Below, piece by piece: positions 14,426 to 19,871 of a stretch of DNA of 19,871 bases. Made by a program: the position numbers and the translations under genes. Below the pieces are notes generated by a model. The model made no database searches. It saw only the letters and a program-made list of their open reading frames with translations, and was not told the origin of the DNA. Numbering within the stretch: the stretch's first letter is position 1; each line of letters starts with the position of its first letter. The stretch is from Undivivens sp041652635 (GTDB lineage: Bacteria > Omnitrophota > Gorgyraeia > Gygaellales > Profunditerraquicolaceae), in the NCBI GenBank assembly GCA_041652635.1, contig JBAZGW010000022.1, forward strand, positions 1 to 19,871. Reading direction: 5' to 3'.

Positions 14426-14829
14426 AATATCTCCAGTAAAGGACGCAATACAAAATCACGCTTGAACATCTCCGGATGAGGTATCCGCAATCCCGGAGTA
14501 TCCACGCTTTTTCCGGCATACCATAATATATCCAGGTCTATCGGGCGCGGCCCGTTACGCACGGTCGGCCGCCTGCCCAGATCGCGCTCTATTTTTTTTA
14601 ACCCGGACAAGAGATCCCGCGGCGCTAATCCGGTCTTTATACTAAACGCTCCGTTCAGGAAATCCCCCTGGTCCCGCGGCCCGCCCACGGGTTTATTCTC
14701 GAACAAAGGAGAAATTTCACAAACCCTGGTCAGCGGTAACGATCCAGTCATATTGATCGCCTGGCGGATATTCCCACGCCTGTTTCCCAGGTTGGATCCA
14801 ACGGCTATGTAACAGATATTCTTCTTCAG
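14422..14829 (-). CDS. folK: HPPK, folate-pathway pyrophosphokinase (CTG start)
   Basis: Transfers pyrophosphate from ATP to 6-hydroxymethyl-dihydropterin in folate synthesis. The conserved N-terminus ICYIAVGSNLGNRRGNIRQA lies upstream of the first ATG (14751) in the same frame, and no ATG, GTG or TTG precedes it. The nearest usable codon is CTG at 14829, with GGAG 8 nt upstream and a CTGA overlap with the dapL stop, so I place the start there (135 residues, short for a family of about 160). Other motifs: ISPLFENKPVGG, FLNGAFSIKTGLAPRDLL, and the HPPK signature RNGPRPIDLDIL with Asp98/Asp100 for Mg. The C-terminus ends just after IPHPEMFKRDFVLRPLLEIL. An annotation starting at 14751 would lose the ATP/pterin-binding N-terminal strand. 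Confidence 0.92.
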   Translation of the reverse strand: MKKNICYIAVGSNLGNRRGNIRQAINMTGSLPLTRVCEISPLFENKPVGGPRDQGDFLNGAFSIKTGLAPRDLLSGLKKIERDLGRRPTVRNGPRPIDLDILWYAGKSVDTPGLRIPHPEMFKRDFVLRPLLEIL

Positions 14830-15989
14830 CTCAGTTTCTCCATGCGTTTTAACGCCTCTTTGATCCGCCCTACGGACACGGTAAGCGCCATACGCAGATA
14901 GCCTTCCCCGTTAACACCGAAGCCGACGCCGGGAGTTACGATAATATCCGCCTTTTCCAACAGATAAGCGGCGAATTCCATGGAATTCTTTTGTTTATCG
15001 GGCACCTTGAACCAGAGATAAAATGTGGCTTTAGGAGAATAAACATCCCAGCCAAGTTTACGCAAACCTTCGACCAGTATATCCCTGCGTTCCTGATACA
15101 ACGCGCTCATCTTGGCCGACTGGGCTCCGCTGTTCTTGAGGGCGGCGGCACCGGCGTACTGCAACGCCGTGAATATCCCGGAATCGATATTGGATTTCAC
15201 CTTCGCCAGCGCCGAGACCAACAGAGGATTACCGCAGGCCCACCCCACTCTCCACCCGGTCATATTGCAGGTTTTCGAGAGCGAGTGGAATTCGATCACG
15301 CAGTCTTTCGCGCCTTCGACTTCCAGCATACTGACAGGTTTGTATCCGTCATAAGCCATCTCCGAATAAGCCAGGTCGGAAACGAGTATCAATCCGTATT
15401 TCAAAGCGAAAGCGACCGCCTCCGCGAAAAAGCCCTTATCCGCGGCTCTTCCGGTGGGATTATTGGGATAATTGAGATAAATGATCCTGGCTTTTCCCAG
15501 GACTGACGACGGTATGCCTTTGAGATCGGGCAGGAAAGAATTCTCTTCTTTCAAAGGCAATAAATGGACCCTGCCGCCGGCCAGTATCGTGCCTCCTTTA
15601 TACGGAGGATAACAGGGGTCGGGAACAAGAGAATAATCACCGTTGTTCAGGAAGGCGAAGGGAAAATGGGAGATGCCTTCTTTGGAACCGATCAACGGCA
15701 GGACTTCCTTCTCCGGGTCTATGCCCACTGAGAAACGCTCTTTATACCAGGCGCAAATCGCTTCCCGCAATAACGGTATCCCTTGGTCCAAAGCGTAGCG
15801 GTGGTTAGCGGGATCGCGCGCCGCGCGACACAACTCATCTATAATATACTCTGGAGTAGGTTGATCGGGATCGCCTATCCCGAAATCGATCACATCCCTG
15901 CCTTCGGCCCTGGCTTTCCTCTTTGCCTTATCTATCTCCACAAAAAGATACGGCGGCAGACTCTTTAAGTTATCCGATATCTCGAACAT
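14826..15989 (-). CDS. dapL: LL-diaminopimelate aminotransferase
   Basis: 387-residue PLP enzyme of aminotransferase class I. It converts tetrahydrodipicolinate directly to LL-diaminopimelate with glutamate, replacing DapD, DapC and DapE. Seen: N-terminal SLPPYLFVEIDKAKRKA, DFGIGDPDQPTP, HRYALDQG, GSKEGISHFPFAFLN, YLNYPNNPTG, SDLAYSEMAYDG, and the PLP-lysine block EFHSLSKTCNMTGWRVGWAC, which is typical of DapL. The C-terminal GVGFGVNGEGYLRMALTV carries the substrate Arg. The start is ATG 15989 with AGGGG 8 nt upstream; the frame is open to 16031, but that extension (MTMDCGLL) reads the repeat DNA. Pathway context (dapA, dapB, dapF and lysA next door, no dapD/E seen) supports this over a generic aspartate aminotransferase. 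It overlaps folK by 4 bp. Confidence 0.92.
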   Translation of the reverse strand: MFEISDNLKSLPPYLFVEIDKAKRKARAEGRDVIDFGIGDPDQPTPEYIIDELCRAARDPANHRYALDQGIPLLREAICAWYKERFSVGIDPEKEVLPLIGSKEGISHFPFAFLNNGDYSLVPDPCYPPYKGGTILAGGRVHLLPLKEENSFLPDLKGIPSSVLGKARIIYLNYPNNPTGRAADKGFFAEAVAFALKYGLILVSDLAYSEMAYDGYKPVSMLEVEGAKDCVIEFHSLSKTCNMTGWRVGWACGNPLLVSALAKVKSNIDSGIFTALQYAGAAALKNSGAQSAKMSALYQERRDILVEGLRKLGWDVYSPKATFYLWFKVPDKQKNSMEFAAYLLEKADIIVTPGVGFGVNGEGYLRMALTVSVGRIKEALKRMEKLS

Positions 15990-16009
15990 ACATATATCCC
16001 CTCTTCTCA

Positions 16010-16145
16010 ATAGTCCACAGTCCATAGTCAACAGACCACAGTAAGATACACGCTTTTTCTAAGACTATCGACCATCGACTATGAACTTCTTCTCGTACTT
16101 CGTAAATGTCCTTCCTCTTTCGTCCCTCGTGCTTCATCCTTCTTT
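16010..16145. repeat. Degenerate heptamer-repeat island
   Basis: Three period-7 blocks fill the dapB-dapL gap. Block A (16010-16044): five units ATAGTCC, ACAGTCC, ATAGTCA, ACAGACC, ACAGTAA. Block B (16063-16083): GACTATC, GACCATC, GACTATG, an inverted-sense version of A. Block C (16090-16145): about eight weak units of xTTCGTC type (TTCTCGT, ACTTCGT ... CTTCTTT). No gene lies here. Confidence 0.75.
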
Positions 16146-16158
16146 ATGGATTTTCTTA

Positions 16159-16872
16159 TCACAGCCCCAGCACGTCCTTCATCGAGTAAAGGCCGGGTTT
16201 TTGCCCGGCTACCCACTTGGCGGCCTTTAACGCTCCCAACGCGAACAGATCACGGGTATGCGCCTGGTGTTTTATCTCTATGCGTTCGGAATTACCGCAG
16301 AATATCACCGTATGGTCGCCGACTATATCCCCCAGCCTTATCGAATGGACAGGCGGATTCGGCGATCCGGCGGCGGCAATAACTTCCTGCATTTTCTTAG
16401 CCGTCCCGGAAGGCGCGTCTTTTTTTCCGTCGTGATGCGCTTCGACTATCTCGATCTTATAATCCCTGCCCAGTTTACGTGTGATATCGGACAACGCGCT
16501 GAAAAGCACGTTGACGCCGACCGACATATTCGGCGAATAAACCACCGGGACGGAGTCCGATACCCTGCGCACTGCGGCAACCTGTTCTTCGGTCAGACCG
16601 GTAGTCCCCAATACCAAAGCCTTATTGTATTTGACGGCATACTCCAAGTTGGCGATGCTCGCTTCCGGAGCGGAGAAATCTATAAACACATCTATGAGGA
16701 ACATCCCGTCGGGGTTAGACGATATCTTGATCTTGCCCAGTTCTTTGCCTATTTGCGGGATACCTTTACGTTCCAAGGCCAGCATTATCTCAAGATCCCT
16801 GTCGCAACAGGCGAGTTCCAATATACGCCTGCCCATCCTGCCGCAGACACCTGAAACACCCAATTTTATCAT
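16159..16872 (-). CDS. dapB: 4-hydroxy-tetrahydrodipicolinate reductase
   Basis: Reduces the DapA product to tetrahydrodipicolinate with NAD(P)H, the substrate for DapL. Counting from ATG 16872 it has 237 residues including MIKLGVSGVCGRMGRRIL (Rossmann GxxGRMG), FIDFSAPEASIANLEYAV, GTTGLTEEQ, YSPNMSVGVNVLF, and the active-site signature EAHHDGKKDAPSGTA with the catalytic His pair and Lys. The C-terminus has SIRLGDIVGDHTVIF and HQAHTRDLFALGALKAA. The start has AGGA/GAGG just upstream; the open frame extends to 16905 (MQEVFDRKEEE) but lacks such a site. It follows dapA by 46 bp. The 3' side runs into heptamer-repeat DNA, with no clear terminator. Confidence 0.97.
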   Translation of the reverse strand: MIKLGVSGVCGRMGRRILELACCDRDLEIMLALERKGIPQIGKELGKIKISSNPDGMFLIDVFIDFSAPEASIANLEYAVKYNKALVLGTTGLTEEQVAAVRRVSDSVPVVYSPNMSVGVNVLFSALSDITRKLGRDYKIEIVEAHHDGKKDAPSGTAKKMQEVIAAAGSPNPPVHSIRLGDIVGDHTVIFCGNSERIEIKHQAHTRDLFALGALKAAKWVAGQKPGLYSMKDVLGL

Positions 16873-16918
16873 TTCCTCTTCCTTTCGATCGAATACCTCT
16901 TGCAAATTATTTATTCAA

Positions 16919-17797
16919 TTAGGAGAACAAACCGTGATCCTTCAACGCGATTCTCAATCTGGCGGCGTTCTCCCCGGACATCGCGGTCAACGGCAGCCTC
17001 AACTCCGAAGCGCACATATCGAGCATCCCCATCGCCGTCTTTACCGGAATGGGATTTGTCTCCAGGAACAATGCCTTTATCAACGGCAAAAGGCGGTAAT
17101 GCAGCCTGCGCGCTTCCTCCGAATTCCCTCCGGCGTAATTCTTCGTCAAAGCCGCGACGTCGGCGGGCACGATGTTGGCGGCGACGGAAATAACGCCTGT
17201 CCCGCCTATGGAGAGAACCGGCAGCGTAAGGCTATCGTCCCCGGAGATAAGATCGAATTTATCGCCGCAAAGGGCCTTGATGCGGGACATCTGATCCAGG
17301 TTTCCGGAAGCTTCTTTCACTCCTACTATATTCTCACAATCGGCGGCCAGCCTGGCAACCGTCTCCGGTTCTATATTTACCCCTGTGCGGGAAGCTATAT
17401 TATACAAAATTATGGGTATCTCCGCCGCGTCCGCGACCGCCTTAAAATGCGCATAAAGGCCGTTCTGCGTCGGCCGGTTGTAATAAGGAGAAACCTGCAG
17501 CGAAGCGTCGGCGCCTGCTTTTGCCGCGTCAACCGTCAACTGTATGGCTTCCTCCGTGGAATTGGAACCTGTGCCGGCGATGACCGGCACGCGGCCGGCT
17601 GACTGCTCCACGGCGATCTCGATGACCCGTTCATGCTCGCGCACGGAAAGAGTGGCGGACTCGCCCGTCGTGCCGCAAGGAACGATCCCGGAAGTGCCGT
17701 TCTTGATCTGGAAATCTATCAACGCGCGTAACTTATTCTCGTCCACTTTACCGTTCTTAAAAGGGGTCACCAGAGCGACTATGGAACCGCTAAACAT
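16919..17797 (-). CDS. dapA: 4-hydroxy-tetrahydrodipicolinate synthase
   Basis: 292-residue class I aldolase (TIM barrel) condensing pyruvate with aspartate semialdehyde at the branch point to lysine and diaminopimelate. Active-site residues are present: T43-T44 in GTTGES, Tyr106 in SPYYNRPTQNG, Tyr132 in LYNIASRTG, Arg137, and Schiff-base Lys161 in GVKEASGN. The C-terminal KALFLETNPIPVKTAMGM is also standard. Start ATG 17797 has AAGGAG 7 nt upstream. The stop codon of the reconstructed (unshifted) dapF frame overlaps this start (ATGTTTAG), showing the ancestral gene arrangement. Confidence 0.98.
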   Translation of the reverse strand: MFSGSIVALVTPFKNGKVDENKLRALIDFQIKNGTSGIVPCGTTGESATLSVREHERVIEIAVEQSAGRVPVIAGTGSNSTEEAIQLTVDAAKAGADASLQVSPYYNRPTQNGLYAHFKAVADAAEIPIILYNIASRTGVNIEPETVARLAADCENIVGVKEASGNLDQMSRIKALCGDKFDLISGDDSLTLPVLSIGGTGVISVAANIVPADVAALTKNYAGGNSEEARRLHYRLLPLIKALFLETNPIPVKTAMGMLDMCASELRLPLTAMSGENAARLRIALKDHGLFS

Positions 17798-17905
17798 AAT
17801 AAACTCCTTTGTAGACAATTTTGGCCCCGCCTTCCAACCATACATCGCTGAAAGAACAGTCCTTTCCTTTATTAAAATATACCTTGAGCGTTCCGCCGCC
17901 GCGGG
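17790..17905 (-). pseudogene. dapF: Out-of-frame C-terminal remainder of dapF
   Basis: Read in the -1 frame relative to dapF, this stretch encodes LTRGGGTLKVYFNKGK then VWLEGGAKIVYKGVYYV and ends at TAG (17790-17792). It matches the usual DapF end (a GG-x-L strand, then V-x-L-x-GPA-x-x-VF-x-G). Joined to the upstream 238 residues it gives about 277, the normal family length. Confidence 0.8.
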
Positions 17906-18622
17906 TCAAAATATTAAAGTGATCCGGCCGGCTGCCAGCCCCAGATGACAGGAGGCGGCCAGCGCCGCGGCTGTCGAGCCCGTGCCGCAGGCAAGTGTCT
18001 CGCCTTCCACTCCTCTTTCGTATGTCCTGACCTTTACGTTAGCGGAATCCGTTATTTCCGCGAAGTCCGCGTTCGCGCCGGCAGGAGAGAATACCCGGTG
18101 ATAACGCACTCTGCGGCCAAGCGATTCCACGTCAATATCATCCAATCCCTGCACGAATATCACCGCGTGCGGCACGCCGGTATTTATAAAATACGTTCTC
18201 AGAGCGCGGCCGTCCAGCGTTACGTTCACCCCGCTGCGGAGATATCCGGGATCGGTAAGCCGTATCTTCACGCGATCCCCGTCCACTCGGCAGGCGATAA
18301 CCCCGGCTTTAGTATAAAGATCCACCTGTTTGCGTCCGGAAAAAAGTGCCGCGCAACGCGCGCCGTTGCCGCACATCTCGGCTTCCGAGCCGTCGGCGTT
18401 AAAGATCCGCATCCTGACACTTCCGGAAGGCATTTTTCCCAAGAGAAGCACGCCGTCGGCCCCGGCGCCGAATTTCCTGTCGCATATTCCGCGCGCCAAA
18501 AGAGCCAACTTCTTGCTTGTGCCGGAGACGCAACCATCATCGACAACCGCGAAATCGTTGCCGGAAGCGACCATTTTCACGAAAGGGATCACCGCTTTAA
18601 CGGTATTTATTTTGCTTCCCAC
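17906..18622 (-). CDS. dapF: Diaminopimelate epimerase, C-terminus lost to a frameshift
   Basis: Epimerises LL- to meso-diaminopimelate for peptidoglycan and lysine. Seen: KMVASGNDFAVVDD (17-30), RKFGAGADGVLLL, FNADGSEAEMCGNGARCAAL with catalytic Cys84, FINTGVPHAVIF, GANADFAEI, and YERGVEGETLACGTGSTAAA with catalytic Cys212. The frame then stops at ITLIF* (238 residues), about 39 short. The missing part continues in the -1 frame across a T4 run (17908-17911), as if one T were deleted. The GTG start at 18622 has AGGAG 6 nt upstream and overlaps the preceding gene by 16 bp; the ATG at 18574 would cut the conserved N-terminal strand. Both cysteines survive, but the second lobe lacks its last strands, so the product as read is probably unstable. 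Sequencing or assembly error is a real alternative. Confidence 0.93.
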   Translation of the reverse strand: MGSKINTVKAVIPFVKMVASGNDFAVVDDGCVSGTSKKLALLARGICDRKFGAGADGVLLLGKMPSGSVRMRIFNADGSEAEMCGNGARCAALFSGRKQVDLYTKAGVIACRVDGDRVKIRLTDPGYLRSGVNVTLDGRALRTYFINTGVPHAVIFVQGLDDIDVESLGRRVRYHRVFSPAGANADFAEITDSANVKVRTYERGVEGETLACGTGSTAAALAASCHLGLAAGRITLIF

Positions 18623-19278
18623 TTAAATCTCCTCATGACCCTGTCCATATCTTCAAAATATTTTCCCAGGTATTCCCATTTCTCTCCGCTGCAATAAAGG
18701 TTAAAGATCACCACCTGCGGCGAGCCGATATCACAGATCACGAAGAAATTCACTTTACCCGGCGGGCAGTTCTCATAGAAATAGGCCTCATAGGGATATT
18801 CTATCGAAGCCTCATAATCAACAGCCTTGTGAAAATCATCAAGCGAACATTCACCGTCGTTAAAATACTGTTTCTTCACCAGTTTCGCGATATCTCCCAG
18901 TTTCAGGTTGGCGCTGTTATCAAAAGGGATTATTCTGATCCTGACATCCTCGTTTATATGCCTGCCGTACCAACTGCCGTCCACGGCCTCTGCCGGCAGA
19001 CCCTCGGGAGCCCACGCGGGCGGCATTTCAAACATATAAACCGCCGGGAACGGGGAGTTAACGGTGACGAATTTCATTATTCCGTCACCGTGTTTAATGA
19101 ACCTCTGCGTTTCCGCCCTTACTCCGGACAGGGAAATGAGCACAACCGCCGCGGCCGCGGCGAAGATCCGCGTTAACCGGCGGCGGGATCCGGGAAAACA
19201 ACGCAACGAAGACCGGGACAACCGTGCCCCCCCGTTATTTGCCTCATGCCTGCCCGCCGATTTAGGCGATGATTTCAT
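18607..19278 (-). CDS. Secreted protein of unknown function
   Basis: About 223 residues; I do not recognise the family. A long basic N-terminal region (GSRRRLTR) precedes a clear signal sequence (IFAAAAAVVLISLSGVRA, cut before ETQRF), so the mature part is periplasmic or exported. The mature domain (MKFVTVNSPFPAVYMFEMPP, then VRIRIIPFDNSANLKLGDIA, YPYEAYFYENCPPGKVNFFV, VVIFNLYCSGEKWEYLGKYF) has alternating strands and ends in a helix with FEDMDRVMRRFKWEAK. This is compatible with an alpha/beta fold like PsbP/DUF1795-type domains, a guess. The start is uncertain: ATG 19278 (MKSSPKSAGR) overlaps lysA by 17 bp; TTG codons nearer the signal peptide are alternatives. It sits between lysA and dapF, an unusual guest in a lysine operon. 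Confidence 0.7.
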   Translation of the reverse strand: MKSSPKSAGRHEANNGGARLSRSSLRCFPGSRRRLTRIFAAAAAVVLISLSGVRAETQRFIKHGDGIMKFVTVNSPFPAVYMFEMPPAWAPEGLPAEAVDGSWYGRHINEDVRIRIIPFDNSANLKLGDIAKLVKKQYFNDGECSLDDFHKAVDYEASIEYPYEAYFYENCPPGKVNFFVICDIGSPQVVIFNLYCSGEKWEYLGKYFEDMDRVMRRFKWEAK

Positions 19279-19871
19279 TCCGCACCAGATCCGCATAATC
19301 GTCCCTCCGCCTGATTAACACCACACGGTTATTTCTAACCATTACTTCCGCGGCTTTAAGCCGGGAATTATAGTTGGAAGACATACTGAAGCCGTAAGCC
19401 CCGGCGCTCATCACCGCCAGGTAATCACCCTGCCTAAAACACGGCAATTCTCTTGCCTTAGCCAGAAAATCCCCGCTTTCGCAGATCGGCCCGACCACAT
19501 CCGCTTTCTCCGCGTCTCCACGCCTGTCCTTCAGCGCCTCGATCTTATGAAACGCCCCGTACAATGCCGGACGTATAAGATCGTTCATCCCTGCGTCCAC
19601 TATGATGAATTTCTTCAACGGTGTCTTCTTGACGTAAAGGACCTTCGCGATAAGGATACCGGCGTTACCAACGATGAACCTGCCCGGCTCCATGATCACA
19701 CGGAAACCGCTGCTTTTCAACACCGGCAGCACCTTGCGGGAGAAGGAAAGCGCGGTCTGCGGATTTTCGTTATCATAAATTATACCCAGGCCGCCGCCGA
19801 TATTCAAATAACGGATCTCCGCGCCTGCCTCGGACGCGAGCCCGCGCGCGAACCCCGCCACTTTGTTGATG
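19262..19871 (-). CDS. lysA: Diaminopimelate decarboxylase, C-terminal part (window edge)
   Basis: C-terminal ~202 residues of the PLP-dependent enzyme that decarboxylates meso-diaminopimelate to L-lysine. The N-terminal barrel lies beyond the window. Seen: IRYLNIGGGLGIIYDNENP (phosphate-binding GGG loop), VIMEPGRFIVGNAGILIAKV (EPGR), IVDAGMNDLIRPALYGAFH, VGPICESGDFLA (CES-x-D, catalytic Cys and dimer site), and SAGAYGFSMSSNYNSRLKAAEVMV. All C-terminal hallmarks are intact. It leads into the secreted protein, dapF, dapA and dapB; the reading frame is open to the right edge. Other group IV decarboxylases (ornithine/arginine) are less likely given the dap neighbours. Confidence 0.97.
   Translation of the reverse strand, partial: INKVAGFARGLASEAGAEIRYLNIGGGLGIIYDNENPQTALSFSRKVLPVLKSSGFRVIMEPGRFIVGNAGILIAKVLYVKKTPLKKFIIVDAGMNDLIRPALYGAFHKIEALKDRRGDAEKADVVGPICESGDFLAKARELPCFRQGDYLAVMSAGAYGFSMSSNYNSRLKAAEVMVRNNRVVLIRRRDDYADLVRNEIIA

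Noticed and set aside
16010..16145. CRISPR array
   Set aside because: Repeats are only 7 bp, contiguous and degenerate, without spacers or cas genes.
16258..17602. Long plus-strand open frames (198 and 325 codons)
   Set aside because: They lie entirely antisense to dapB and dapA, which have full sets of catalytic motifs; composition explains the openness.
17900..17920. Programmed -1 frameshifting in dapF
   Set aside because: The zero-frame codons TTA ATA TTT TGA do not form an X-XXY-YYZ slippery heptamer, and no downstream pseudoknot is evident; a plain 1-nt deletion or sequencing error is simpler.

Overview
All of the roughly 22 genes in this 19.9 kb window lie on the minus strand, so transcription runs right to left. 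The content is chromosomal and Gram-negative: type IV pilus/secretin inner-membrane parts, an ExbB/ExbD/TonB-like module with a periplasmic TPR protein, UvrA, and lysine, folate, pantothenate and NAD biosynthesis genes. Lysine is made by the diaminopimelate aminotransferase (DapL) route. The DapL route, the PilM-PilN fusion, the TPR/Exb cluster and the repeat-filled intergenic gaps suggest an uncultured PVC-type lineage such as Omnitrophota. That placement is inference only. I see no rRNA, tRNA, CRISPR, phage or intact transposon.

Layout from right to left. (1) 19871-16159: lysA (cut by the window edge), a secreted protein of unknown function, dapF, dapA and dapB, mostly overlapping or closely spaced, forming a lysine/meso-diaminopimelate operon. 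dapF carries an apparent 1-nt deletion that truncates the frame; its missing C-terminus is readable in another frame. (2) 16158-15990: a gap built of degenerate heptamer repeats. (3) 15989-12684: dapL, folK, panC and nadX, joined by CTGA, ATGA and TAATG overlaps. folK appears to use a CTG start. (4) 12605-12339: a small, very basic protein made of two copies of a 39-residue unit. (5) 12338-12025: a gap with a possible terminator and a ~182-bp MITE-like inverted-repeat element. (6) 12024-9229: uvrA. (7) 9202-4740: TPR protein, exbB, exbD, TonB-like protein and a small membrane zinc-ribbon protein, again overlapping. (8) 4739-4343: a 397-bp non-coding stretch with a very good sigma70-type promoter, a 34-bp near-perfect palindrome and degenerate REP-like repeats. 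(9) 4342-3698: a winged-helix protein and a PilX-like minor pilin. (10) 3430-1: excisionase-type HTH protein, PilM-PilN fusion, PilO, PilP and the secretin PilQ (cut by the window edge), behind a TTGACA promoter.

How the parts work together. The pil genes encode the alignment complex linking the cytoplasmic pilus motor to an outer-membrane secretin. The TPR-Exb-TonB cluster resembles a trans-envelope energy-coupling machine, but the positions that align with the proton-path residues of ExbB (E. coli Glu176, Thr181) and ExbD (Asp25) are Gln, Ala and Asn here. The TonB-like partner keeps the membrane Ser-x3-His motif. This coordinated loss of the ion path is the most unusual protein-level signal in the window.
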